Of a DNA stretch of 64,000 nucleotides, positions 9,605-17,536 are shown piece after piece. The position numbers and the translations under genes are program-made. The notes under the pieces were generated by a model. It saw only the letters and a program-made list of their open reading frames with translations. It was not told the origin of the DNA and ran no database searches. Source of the stretch: Bradyrhizobium lablabi (GTDB lineage: Bacteria; Pseudomonadota; Alphaproteobacteria; Rhizobiales; Xanthobacteraceae); NCBI RefSeq assembly GCF_018131005.1, contig NZ_JAFCJK010000004.1, forward strand, positions 1-64,000. Direction: 5' to 3'. The stretch's first letter is position 1. Each line of letters opens with the position of its first letter.

Positions 9605-10837
9605 ATGAGTATTCCAACCGTCACGCCCCAGGACATCCGCGCTGCGCTACTGCTGCGCCGGGAGATCGCGCTGCTCGATCTCAGGCATGAGGCGGCGTTC
9701 GCCACCGGTCATCCTCTGTTCGCCGCCAACATGGCGGCTGGCCGGATCGAGATCGAAGCCAGCGTGCGGTTGCCGCGCAAGGATGTGCCGATCGCTGTTT
9801 ATGATGACGGTGAAGGTCTGGTCGCCGCCGCGAAGGATCAATTCGAAGCCCTCGGCTACCACAATGTTCGCGCGCTGGCCGGGGGCCTCCAGGCCTGGCG
9901 TTCGGCCGGCTACGAGGTATTCCAGGACGTCAATTCCTATGCCAAGGCGTTCGGCGAGTTGGTCGAGGCGCGCCGCCATACGCCGTCGCTGAGCGCGGAC
10001 GAAGTAGCATCGTTGATCGCAGACAAGGCCAATATCGTCATCCTCGATGTCCGCCGCTTCGATGAATATGCCACGATGAACATCCCGGGGTCGGTCAGTG
10101 TGCCGGGCGCCGAACTCGTGCTGCGTGCGGCCCGCGCCGCCCCCGATCCCGAGACCACCATCATCGTCAACTGCGCGGGCCGCACGCGCTCGATTATCGG
10201 AACGCAATCCCTGATCAATGCGGGGCTGCCAAACAAGGTTCAGGCATTGCGCAACGGCACGATCGGCTGGACGCTCGCCAAGCATCGCCTTGAACATGGC
10301 GCCAATCGGCGCGGCGGCATCGGCCTGTTCGACCACGCCGGCGACAATGCCCGCGAGGTCGCCTATCGCGCCGGCGTGCGACATATCGGTATGCGCGAAC
10401 TGGCCACGCTGCAGAACGACGGTACGCGCACGCTCTACCGCTTCGACGTCCGCGACGCGGACGAATATGCGGCCGGTCATCTTCCGGGCTTTCGTCACTA
10501 CGCTGGCGGCCAGCTTGTGCAGGAGATCGACATCGCGGCTCCCGTGCGCGGCGCGCGCATCCTGCTGAGCGACGACAGGAGTGTCCGCGCGGAAATGACG
10601 GCTTCGTGGCTCGGGCAGATGGGGTGGGAAACTTACGTCGTTGAAGGCGGCTATGACAGCGCGCTCGAGGTCGGGCCGCCGCAGGTTGTGCCAAAACCAG
10701 ATCCCGCGCACCGTTACCGGCGTCCCTATGAGGGCACCGACGTGGCGGAGGCAGCGATGCAGGCCTATCTCGACTGGGAATTCGGCCTTGTCGAGCAACT
10801 GCGCCGCGACGCAACGCACGGGTTCTACGTGATCTGA
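9605..10837 (+). CDS. Three-domain rhodanese-like protein
   Basis: A 410-residue protein with three rhodanese-like modules at about residues 8-105, 125-225 and 255-360. Only the middle one keeps a loop with catalytic Cys (VNCAGRTRS, Cys190). The first has YDDGEG and the third LSDDRS where the Cys loop should be, so these are probably structural or binding domains. Each module has the DVRRFDEYA or DVRDADEYAAGH type strand-helix. Family proteins transfer sulfane sulfur or bind thiols; the acceptor here is unknown. The ATG at 9605 is chosen because similarity begins there, though an upstream in-frame ATG exists and the ribosome-binding site is weak. Divergent from glgC, convergent with the next gene. 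Confidence 0.85.
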   Translation: MSIPTVTPQDIRAALLLRREIALLDLRHEAAFATGHPLFAANMAAGRIEIEASVRLPRKDVPIAVYDDGEGLVAAAKDQFEALGYHNVRALAGGLQAWRSAGYEVFQDVNSYAKAFGELVEARRHTPSLSADEVASLIADKANIVILDVRRFDEYATMNIPGSVSVPGAELVLRAARAAPDPETTIIVNCAGRTRSIIGTQSLINAGLPNKVQALRNGTIGWTLAKHRLEHGANRRGGIGLFDHAGDNAREVAYRAGVRHIGMRELATLQNDGTRTLYRFDVRDADEYAAGHLPGFRHYAGGQLVQEIDIAAPVRGARILLSDDRSVRAEMTASWLGQMGWETYVVEGGYDSALEVGPPQVVPKPDPAHRYRRPYEGTDVAEAAMQAYLDWEFGLVEQLRRDATHGFYVI

Positions 10838-10915
10838 CGGACGAGGTGCGCCGGCCTCGCCCACCGGACAAGGCCGATCCACCTCTTGAGGTTTGATGCT
10901 TGACCTAGTCGGCCG

Positions 10916-11926
10916 TCATTTCGGCAGCGCGACGGGCTTCAGCGTGAACGGGCCAGGATCCTTTTCCTTGTTGTCGCCGATGATATAGGACAGCTTGCCC
11001 TCGGCGATCCAGCCGATGTCACCGACCTGCGTCACCGAGACCGGCTCGGTGAGCCCGTCCTTGATGGTTTCAATCTTGGCGTCGTCACCCGTCACCGTAA
11101 CCTTGTCGAGCTTGCCACTGCCCTCGATCAGCAGGAAGCCATTGCCATGGGCGCGGAAGGCATCGGCATGATCGAGCGGATGCGACGATTTTAGTTCCGT
11201 CACCGCGCCGGCCTTGCCGTCCTTGAGCGCCACCCGAAACAGCTTCGCGGGGATGTAGGTCGTGACATAGAGATTGCCGTCCGCGCCGATGGCGATACCG
11301 TCGAGTCCGACGCCGTCCTTTGCGGGCGCGAGCTGAGGATCGGTGACGAAGGTTGCAAGCGCCGTGCCGCCCGGTTTCAGGCTGTACACGATCGGCGTGA
11401 AGGAATCGGTCACGTAAGCCGTTCCGTCGCTGCCGACTGCGATGTCGTTGCAAAGCGATTTTGGATCGCTCAGCGCAAAGCTGCCCTTCGGCGCACCGCT
11501 CTTGAGGTCGAAGGTCTTGAGCCACGAGCCCTTGACGTCGTTCGGACCGGCAACGCCGAAGCCGCTGATGTCGTTCGAGCAGACATAGAGCGTGCCGCTC
11601 TTCTCGTCCGCCAGTACGCCGAGCGTCGAGCGGCTGTCGCCGGCGCCCGGCTTGACGAATTGCTCCGCCTTGCCGCCTGACGACACCTTTGTCACGCCAC
11701 CGAGGTTGAAGCTGCCGACGTAGAGTGTGCCGTCCGATGTCGACGTTATGCTCTCCGGAAAGCTCTTGTCGGGGACGCCAACCGGTGATTCCGCGCGCAC
11801 GGCCCCTGTCGATGCGGGGTTGAGCATGATGATGATGGCCGCCGCGCTAAGCGCAGTTCCACGACGGATACTGAGCGGTTCTCCCTTTGCGAGCGGACGT
11901 TCCGTTCTGCCGTTCTGTCTTGTCAT
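10916..11926 (-). CDS. Secreted SMP-30/gluconolactonase-like beta-propeller protein
   Basis: A 336-residue protein with an N-terminal signal sequence (hydrophobic TALSAAAIIIMLNPAS, likely cut after VRAE or nearby) and repeated propeller blades. The blades show as SDGTLYVGSF, GSDGTAYVTDSFTP and GADGNLYVTTYIP, each a strand motif of the SMP-30/NHL six-bladed fold. These proteins are lactonases or sugar-binding propellers that use a divalent metal; the substrate is not evident here. The ATG at 11926 is chosen over longer forms since AGGA lies 9 nt upstream and the export signal follows directly. Confidence 0.75.
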   Translation of the reverse strand: MTRQNGRTERPLAKGEPLSIRRGTALSAAAIIIMLNPASTGAVRAESPVGVPDKSFPESITSTSDGTLYVGSFNLGGVTKVSSGGKAEQFVKPGAGDSRSTLGVLADEKSGTLYVCSNDISGFGVAGPNDVKGSWLKTFDLKSGAPKGSFALSDPKSLCNDIAVGSDGTAYVTDSFTPIVYSLKPGGTALATFVTDPQLAPAKDGVGLDGIAIGADGNLYVTTYIPAKLFRVALKDGKAGAVTELKSSHPLDHADAFRAHGNGFLLIEGSGKLDKVTVTGDDAKIETIKDGLTEPVSVTQVGDIGWIAEGKLSYIIGDNKEKDPGPFTLKPVALPK

Positions 11927-12055
11927 GATGGCGTTTCCTGATGGGACATGGTCCGACCAGGCAGGAAGTTCGAGGCGATCGTCGCCGGTCGACGGCTTGT
12001 TGTTGTCTGCAGGTTCCCGACCGGGATTGCTCACCGCCTGCCTTGTCGCCAACGA

Positions 12056-12073
12056 TATATACAATAGTATATA
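12056..12073. promoter_or_regulatory. 18-bp palindrome in divergent promoter region
   Basis: TATATAC, a 4-nt spacer and GTATATA form a perfect inverted repeat between the divergent beta-propeller gene (start 11926) and the small Cys-rich gene (start 12110). Position and AT-richness in a GC-rich background suggest an operator or a promoter core. The binding protein is unknown. Confidence 0.45.
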
Positions 12074-12109
12074 ACGAGAGGGAAGCGGTGACGATGGAGA
12101 GAGCCGATT

Positions 12110-12310
12110 ATGGAGCCTGAGCTGATTGCGCAGCACCGATGCTTGTGCTGTGACGGCGTTATCTGCGATCTCGCCGATGACGGTGCAGTCGGATTCGACC
12201 ACCGGATTGGCCTGTTCTCGGACGAATGCGCGTTCATCTGCAACGACTGTACGGTGAGCTTGATCGAAGCGGCAGCCCGGCGAAGGCAGCAAACGAGCCG
12301 CCGAAGGTAG
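12110..12310 (+). CDS. Small Cys-rich protein resembling a ClpX-type C4 zinc finger
   Basis: A 66-residue protein with a CLCC group (Cys11, 13, 14), a lone Cys19 and FICNDC (Cys44, Cys47), the last followed by TVSLIEAAARRR. The arrangement of two CxxC pairs about 30 residues apart, the second followed by an amphipathic helix, resembles the N-terminal zinc-binding domain of ClpX (YICDEC-type). There is no AAA+ domain. GGAGAGAG lies six nt before the ATG. It is divergent from the beta-propeller gene across the TATATAC palindrome. The assignment is a motif resemblance only; it could be a spurious frame. Confidence 0.45.
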   Translation: MEPELIAQHRCLCCDGVICDLADDGAVGFDHRIGLFSDECAFICNDCTVSLIEAAARRRQQTSRRR

Positions 12311-12330
12311 CTGTGCTGCGATCACCGCGT

Positions 12331-13629
12331 TCAGTTAGCCCCGAACGCGTCGTAGACCAGCTTCTTGAATGCCGGTGTGATGCGGCCGCGTTCCTTCTGG
12401 GTCTGCTCCAGCATGATGTAGATCATGTCGAGCTTTCGATCGACGCCGAAATAGGTGCCGCTGCCGCTGTCCCATTTCAACTCGCCGATCGAGCCCGCCG
12501 GCGGCGGCTTCGCGTTGCCCGGATCGGTGCGCACGGCGATGCCATAGCCATAGCCGAAGCCGTCGCCCGGGAAATAGAAATAGTCGCGCGCGATACCTGA
12601 GCCCGGCCCGATATGATCGGTTGTCATGTCCTTGAACGCCGCGGGGCTGAGATAGCGCTTGCCGTCAAATTCTCCGCCATTCAGCAACATCTGGGCAAAG
12701 CGCGCATAGTCTGTCACGGTCGACACGAGCCCGCCGCCGCCCGACTCCCATTCGGGGTGCGTGCGCCGGTCATGCTCGGCGGCGAGCAGGATCCTGTCGG
12801 TCGGCAACGGCTCGGCCATCCGCGCGCGTTCCTCGTCGGTGTCGAGCACGAACTTGGTGCTGGTCATATGCAGCGGATCGAGGACGCGCTCCTTCTCGAA
12901 TGCGTAGAGCGTCTTGCCCGAAACGATCTCGATGACGCGGCCAAGCACGTCGGTCGAATGGCCGTAGCGCCAGAGCGTGCCGGGCTGCCGCGATAGCGGC
13001 AGCTTCGCGATCCGTTCGGCAAACTCCCTGTTGTCGAACTTGCCGTCGTACAGATGGCCCTGCGAGTAGAGCTGCTCGATCCATTTCGCGCCGATATATT
13101 CGTAGGTGATGCCGGAGGTGTGCCGCATCAGGTCCTGTATCGTGACCGGGCGTGCCGGCGGCTCCAGCTCCAGTGTCGCCAGGCTGTTCTCATCCGGCGG
13201 CTCGATGCCGACCTGCACGTTGGCAAAGGATGGTATGTACTTCGACAGCGGATCCTGCAGCGACAGCTTGCCCTCGTCGATCAGCGTCATGGCCGCGACA
13301 CTCGTGATCGGCTTGGTCATCGAATGCAGCGCGAAGATCGTGTCGATCGTCATCGGCGCCTTGGTGGTGACGTCGCGCATGCCGAAGGTCTTGAGATAGA
13401 CCGGCTTGCCGTGCTGCTGGATCAGGATCACGGCGCCGGGAATTCGTCCGGTCGCGACCTCGTTGTCGAAGAACTCGGTGATGCGCTCGAGCTTTTCCGG
13501 CGACGGAGTGGGGACGTCGGCCGCACGGCAGGCGCCGATGCAACCGGCGAGGGTTGCGATCACCAAGGCTATCGCTCGAAGCAGCCGCGGTGCAACCGAA
13601 GCGAGCCGCCGATTAAATCCGCTTGACAT
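12331..13629 (-). CDS. Serine hydrolase, beta-lactamase/class C family, putative lipoprotein
   Basis: A 432-residue member of the class C beta-lactamase-like serine hydrolases (esterases, D-aminopeptidases, PBP-like). The nucleophile motif SMTK is at residues 103-106. A YGH (in LWRYGHSTDVLGRVIE) takes the place of YxN, and WESGGGGLVSTVTDYARFAQMLLNGG is the family helix. The N-terminus has a hydrophobic stretch ending in LAGC (Cys at about 30), a lipobox, so it may be a lipoprotein. The ATG at 13629 is chosen because it gives the tidier signal sequence; one at 13671 is also open and neither has a strong Shine-Dalgarno. Substrate unknown. Confidence 0.8.
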   Translation of the reverse strand: MSSGFNRRLASVAPRLLRAIALVIATLAGCIGACRAADVPTPSPEKLERITEFFDNEVATGRIPGAVILIQQHGKPVYLKTFGMRDVTTKAPMTIDTIFALHSMTKPITSVAAMTLIDEGKLSLQDPLSKYIPSFANVQVGIEPPDENSLATLELEPPARPVTIQDLMRHTSGITYEYIGAKWIEQLYSQGHLYDGKFDNREFAERIAKLPLSRQPGTLWRYGHSTDVLGRVIEIVSGKTLYAFEKERVLDPLHMTSTKFVLDTDEERARMAEPLPTDRILLAAEHDRRTHPEWESGGGGLVSTVTDYARFAQMLLNGGEFDGKRYLSPAAFKDMTTDHIGPGSGIARDYFYFPGDGFGYGYGIAVRTDPGNAKPPPAGSIGELKWDSGSGTYFGVDRKLDMIYIMLEQTQKERGRITPAFKKLVYDAFGAN

Positions 13630-13760
13630 TGAAGAGAGCGTCCCGATTGTCTGATGCGATCCTGAAATCATTCTTCAGGGATTGCCTGCCGACTGTAGCG
13701 CGGGCACCAACCGGTATACAGTGCGTTTCCGCGGCGTCGTGCTGCGACGAACGTCGCGGC

Positions 13761-15137
13761 CTACACAATCTGGGTTGCGCCGACCGGCGCTCGCACCGCG
13801 TTCGACAGCATCTGGAGCGCATGGCTCAACTCGGCGCGGTTGCGCGCTGCGCCAAGCGACACGCGCAGGCCGCGCGTAGCGCCGCTTCCGACCGCGAAGG
13901 CATCTTCGCCGACAATAGCCAAACCATTGCGCATCAAATGCGATAGCAGGTCCGTGCCGTCGAGGTCCCTGGGCAGCGGCATCCAGAGGTGATGGCTTGC
14001 CGGCCGCGCCGCATAGGTGACACCTTTGAGGAAGCGCGCCGCGAGCTGTTGGCGCGCCGCCGCCTCGTTGCGAATGGCGCGGATGATCTCGCCGGCAACG
14101 CCGGATTTGAGCCACTGTGTGACCAGCGCAACCATCAGAGACGGCGGCATCTGCATCGTGGCCTGCAGGCCCGCGCGCATGCGCTGCTCGGTGGTCGGAT
14201 CGGGTGCCAGAAAATAGGCAACCCGAAGCGCCGGTGCGATGCATTTGGAGATGCTTGCGGCGTAAAAGGTGCGTTCGGGGATTAGCGTTGTGATCGGTTC
14301 GACTTGCGGCTCGAGCGGGCCATAGACATCGTCCTCGATCAGGACGCAGTCGCTCTTGCGGATGATTTCGGCGATCGCCTTGCGCCGGGCGGCGCTCATC
14401 GTTGCCGTGGTCGGATTCTGTTGCGTCGGCACCAGATAGACCGCCTTTGGCTTGTGCTTGCGGCAGGCTTCGTCGAGCGCGTCGGGATGAGCGCCTTCGC
14501 CGTCCATCGCGACGCCGACCAGCCGGATATCGAGCCGCGCGGCGGCGGCCTTCACGCCGGGAAACGTCAATGCTTCCGTCAGGACCACGTCGCCTGGCGA
14601 GGCCAGCGCGAGCAGGGCGTTGAAGATGATGGCCTGCGACCCCGGATAGATCACGATGCGGTCGGCCGACGCCTGCGGCACGCGCGCCCGCAACCAGTTC
14701 GCCGCGACCTCACGCTCCCCGGGCGTGCCGCCGGGACGTGCATAGCCCAGATAGGCGCTGAAGCCGGCGTCTGAGCGGATGGTCGCAAGCCCCTGCGCGA
14801 TGCGCAGATCGAGATTGGCTTCGACCGGCTGCGGCGGAAGGTTCATCGACAGATCGATATTGACCGGCGCTGGCAGGTCGGAAGCCGCGCGCGCGGTCGT
14901 CTCCGATACGAAGGTGCCCTGGCCGACGCGGGCCTCCAGCAATCCGCGCCGCCGCGCCTCGCCATAGGCCCGCGTCACTGTGGTGAGATCGATGCCGAGC
15001 GCGGACGCCAGCGCGCGATGGGTCGGCAGCCGCTGGCCGCGCACCAGCCGGCCGGCGGCGATATCGGCTCCCAGCGCATCGACGATGCGCAGGAACATCG
15101 GGCCTTGCCATTCGGAAACTGTAGGGATCCAATCCAT
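13761..15137 (-). CDS. MocR/PdxR-type regulator: GntR DNA-binding domain fused to aminotransferase fold
   Basis: A 458-residue fusion. Residues about 10-80 are a GntR winged helix (DIAAGRLVRGQRLPTHRALASALGIDLTTVTRAY), followed by a type I aminotransferase domain to the end. The PLP lysine is visible in ASISKCIAPALRVAYF. MocR proteins sense PLP-linked ligands and usually act at the divergent promoter, here that of the DUF983 gene 49-73 nt away, or on amino-acid or vitamin B6 genes elsewhere. It is convergent with nothing nearby, and downstream is the serine hydrolase. The family call is firm; the target is inferred. Confidence 0.9.
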   Translation of the reverse strand: MDWIPTVSEWQGPMFLRIVDALGADIAAGRLVRGQRLPTHRALASALGIDLTTVTRAYGEARRRGLLEARVGQGTFVSETTARAASDLPAPVNIDLSMNLPPQPVEANLDLRIAQGLATIRSDAGFSAYLGYARPGGTPGEREVAANWLRARVPQASADRIVIYPGSQAIIFNALLALASPGDVVLTEALTFPGVKAAAARLDIRLVGVAMDGEGAHPDALDEACRKHKPKAVYLVPTQQNPTTATMSAARRKAIAEIIRKSDCVLIEDDVYGPLEPQVEPITTLIPERTFYAASISKCIAPALRVAYFLAPDPTTEQRMRAGLQATMQMPPSLMVALVTQWLKSGVAGEIIRAIRNEAAARQQLAARFLKGVTYAARPASHHLWMPLPRDLDGTDLLSHLMRNGLAIVGEDAFAVGSGATRGLRVSLGAARNRAELSHALQMLSNAVRAPVGATQIV

Positions 15138-15175
15138 GCAATCTGGGCCATTTGTCTTTGATTGTAGGCGCTAGA

Positions 15176-15188
15176 ATACATATTGTAT
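15176..15188. promoter_or_regulatory. Palindrome in MocR/DUF983 divergent promoter
   Basis: ATACA-TAT-TGTAT is a perfect 5-bp inverted repeat in the 49-nt gap after the MocR start. It reaches the first possible ATG of the DUF983 gene (15187), which argues for a later start of that gene. It may be the MocR operator or a -10 region. Confidence 0.35.
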
Positions 15189-15210
15189 GGATCAACAGAT
15201 CAGGTCAAGG

Positions 15211-15639
15211 ATGACGGCAATGGTACAAGCGGTTTCCCTGTCAAAGGCATTATGGCGCGGCTTTACGATGAAGTGCCCGAACTGCGGGCGCGGCCATTTG
15301 TTCGGCCGTTTCCTGAAAGTCGCCGATCATTGCGAGGTGTGCGGCGAGGATTTCACCCCGCAGCGCGCCGACGATCTTCCGGCCTATCTCGTGATCGTCG
15401 TGGTCGGCCACATCGTCGTGCCGACGCTGCTCTGGGTCGAGATGACCTATGCACCGCCCGCCTGGCTGCAGCTTGCGATCTGGCTGCCGGTGACGCTGTT
15501 CAGCGCGCTCGCGCTGCTGCAACCGACCAAGGGCGCGATCGTCGGCCTGCAATGGCAGACTGGCATGCACGGATTCGAAACGACACGGCGGCACGCGATG
15601 CAAACGTGCCGCGGCGTCGGACGAATTAGCGAGGCGTAG
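15211..15639 (+). CDS. DUF983 membrane protein
   Basis: A protein of about 142 residues with the DUF983 layout: a four-Cys zinc-ribbon-like segment MKCPNCGRGHLFGRFLKVADHCEVCG, then two membrane helices (YLVIVVVGHIVVPTLLWVE and LQLAIWLPVTLFSALALLQP) and a C-terminal WQTGMHGFE. The function of DUF983 is unknown. Start choice is uncertain: ATGs at 15187, 15211 and 15220 are in frame. The first overlaps a palindrome and lacks a ribosome-binding site, while AAGGA at 15208 suits 15220. It is divergent from the MocR regulator. Confidence 0.8.
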   Translation: MTAMVQAVSLSKALWRGFTMKCPNCGRGHLFGRFLKVADHCEVCGEDFTPQRADDLPAYLVIVVVGHIVVPTLLWVEMTYAPPAWLQLAIWLPVTLFSALALLQPTKGAIVGLQWQTGMHGFETTRRHAMQTCRGVGRISEA

Positions 15640-15704
15640 TTCGCCGGTCCACATCCCTCTCTCCCTCATCAGCACAGGGCGGATGAGGTCGGCGACCTGG
15701 ACGC

Positions 15705-16340
15705 TCAAATCACGCCCAGCATTGCCTTCAGTTTCGCCACGGCGCTGTCGGGCGTCGTCAGCACCGGCCTGCCGGTTGCTTCGGCAACGCGGTCGGCCGC
15801 CGGTGCCATGCTGTACTGGGCGAGCGCGATCAGATCGCAGTCCCGTAAAGCCCGGGACGTCTCGACCACAATGCGGTCATGCTCGGCTCGGTCGCCGCGA
15901 TCGAGCGCGGCGAGAGCACCTTCGGCGAGCCTGGGCACGAGCTGGACGGACGAAGGAAACTCCGGCGGCATCGAACCGAGCGTCGGCGGGAAGGTCGAGA
16001 GCAGCCCGATCCGCTTTCCCTTCGCCGCCGCCTGTTCGATCATGGCCTCGTTCGGCTTCAGCACCGGCATCGGCGCATGTTCGCGCGCGACCGCCTCGAT
16101 GCAGGGACCGAATGCGGAGCATGTGAAAAGGATGCCGTTGGTGCCGGTGCCGGCCGCATATCGGCCGATGGTCAGGAAGCGCTCTGTCATGCGCTCGGTG
16201 AGCCTGCCGTCGCGCGCGAGGTCGGCGGAAAGGCTATCGTCGAGCAGGTTCATCAGCCGCGCCTGCGGCCATAATCTTGCGAACGACGCCTCGATCGGGG
16301 CGATCGAGTGTTTGAGAGCGTGAACGAGGGCGATGCGCAT
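15705..16340 (-). CDS. Asp/Glu/hydantoin racemase-family protein
   Basis: A 211-residue protein of the aspartate/glutamate racemase superfamily, which interconverts or decarboxylates 2-substituted acids with two Cys. The first Cys is in NGILFTCSAFGPCIEAV. The second expected motif (GC(T)) is replaced by ALRDCDLIALAQYSMAPA, which still has a Cys. C-terminal TPDSAVAKLKAML. The ATG at 16340 is chosen since similarity starts with MRIALVHALKHS; the in-frame extension reads through a repeat-like GC hairpin region. It is downstream of aapJ on the same strand but 174 nt away past hairpins, so it could be a separate unit or a weakly coupled part of the amino-acid cluster. Confidence 0.75.
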   Translation of the reverse strand: MRIALVHALKHSIAPIEASFARLWPQARLMNLLDDSLSADLARDGRLTERMTERFLTIGRYAAGTGTNGILFTCSAFGPCIEAVAREHAPMPVLKPNEAMIEQAAAKGKRIGLLSTFPPTLGSMPPEFPSSVQLVPRLAEGALAALDRGDRAEHDRIVVETSRALRDCDLIALAQYSMAPAADRVAEATGRPVLTTPDSAVAKLKAMLGVI

Positions 16341-16350
16341 GACGTCGTTG

Positions 16351-16400
16351 TCTCTTCTCCCTCTCCCCGCACTTCGCTGGGAGAGGGTCGGGGTGAGGGG
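16351..16400. repeat. Dispersed GC-rich palindromic repeat fragment
   Basis: The stretch has facing CTCTCCC and GGGAGAG arms followed by GGTCGGGGTGAGGGG. Translated, it gives the LTPTLSQ-type string familiar from dispersed intergenic repeats of GC-rich proteobacteria. It sits between the racemase start and the aapJ terminator region. Confidence 0.45.
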
Positions 16401-16453
16401 CTCTATCGGCGTGGAAGGTGGGAGGAGGATTCGCGGGAGACTCCCTTTCACCC

Positions 16454-16503
16454 GTCATTCAAGCTCTGCTTGAATGACGACCTCTTCCCGCAAGCAGGGA
16501 GAG
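16454..16503. terminator. Hairpins downstream of aapJ
   Basis: GTCATTCAAGC and GCTTGAATGAC form a perfect 11-bp stem with a TCT loop (16454-16478). A second CTCTTCCC/GGGAGAG hairpin follows at 16482-16503. They lie just past the leftward aapJ stop and probably end the RpiR-aminotransferase-aapJ transcript. No strong T-run is seen, so the call rests on stem strength and position. Confidence 0.55.
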
Positions 16504-16513
16504 GTGAAGGTCA

Positions 16514-17524
16514 TTATTTGAACGGAATCGCGTACATCAGGCCGCCCTTGCTCCAGGTGCCGTTGAGGCCGCGCTCGAGCTTCAGGGGGCTAGCCTTGCC
16601 GACATTGCGCTCGAAGATCTCACCGTAATTGCCGCCGGACTTGATCGCAGCTACCAGCCATTTGTTGTCGAGGCCGAGGCGCGAGCCGAGATCACCCGAG
16701 GTGCCGAGCAGGCGCTGGATCGCTGGTATCTGCGACTTCGTCATTTCATCGACATTGGCCTGGGTGATGCCGAGCTCTTCGGCCTCGATCAGGCCGTAGT
16801 GCAGCCAGGTGATGATGTCGCTCCAGACCTCGTCCCCGTTGCGGGTGAATGGGCCGAGTGGCTCCTTGCTGATGGTTTGCGGCAGTACGACGTAATCGGC
16901 CGCGTTCGGTGCCGCGGTCGCGACCGCGCCGGCGAGCGCAGAGGCGTCCTGAGTCATGGCATCGCAGCGGCCCCCGAAGAAGGTTTGGTACATGGTGTCG
17001 ACGCGGTCGAACACCAGGGGCTTCCAGTCGATGCCGTTGGCGCGGCCGTAGTCGCCGAGCGTCACTTCATGCGTGGTGCCCTGGGCGACGCAGACGGTCG
17101 CGCCGTTGAGGCCCTTGAGATCCTTCACGCCGGTGTCCTTTTTCACCACAAACCCCTGACCGTCATAGAAATTGACCGGGCCTTGGCGCAGCCCCAGGGT
17201 GACACCGCGGAGAAAGGTCTGAGTCGAATTGCGGTAGAGCACGTCGATCTCGCCGGATTGCAAGGCGGTGAAACGGTTCTGCGCGGTCAGCGCGACGTAG
17301 CGCACCTTGTTGGGATCGCCGAGCACGCCGGCCGCGAGCGCGCGGCAGTAGTCGACGTCGAGGCCCTTGTAGTTGCCTTGCGAGTCCGGCGCCGAGAAGC
17401 CGGCAAAACCGGCGCTGACGCCGCACACCAGCGTGCCGCGCTGCTTCACGGTGTCGAGGGTGGCCGCGCTTGCGCTGGATATGCCTGCGGCGAGCAAGCC
17501 CGCCGCAATCATCACTTTCCTCAT
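16514..17524 (-). CDS. aapJ: General L-amino acid ABC transporter, periplasmic binding protein
   Basis: AapJ is the periplasmic receptor of the Aap (general L-amino acid) ABC importer. The 336-residue protein has a signal peptide (VMIAAGLLAAGISSASA), then LDTVKQRGTLVCGVSAGFAGFSAPDSQG and LDVDYCRALAAGVLGDP. Inside are QSGEIDVLYRNSTQTFLR and CVAQGTTHE, and it ends with SLKLERGLNGTW-type sequence typical of Aap receptors. AGGAGG five nt before the ATG fixes the start. It follows the aminotransferase gene by 12 nt. The permeases aapQ and aapM are on the opposite strand beyond the RpiR gene, and no aapP ATPase is present. Confidence 0.93.
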   Translation of the reverse strand: MRKVMIAAGLLAAGISSASAATLDTVKQRGTLVCGVSAGFAGFSAPDSQGNYKGLDVDYCRALAAGVLGDPNKVRYVALTAQNRFTALQSGEIDVLYRNSTQTFLRGVTLGLRQGPVNFYDGQGFVVKKDTGVKDLKGLNGATVCVAQGTTHEVTLGDYGRANGIDWKPLVFDRVDTMYQTFFGGRCDAMTQDASALAGAVATAAPNAADYVVLPQTISKEPLGPFTRNGDEVWSDIITWLHYGLIEAEELGITQANVDEMTKSQIPAIQRLLGTSGDLGSRLGLDNKWLVAAIKSGGNYGEIFERNVGKASPLKLERGLNGTWSKGGLMYAIPFK

Positions 17525-17536
17525 TCTGTCCTCCTC

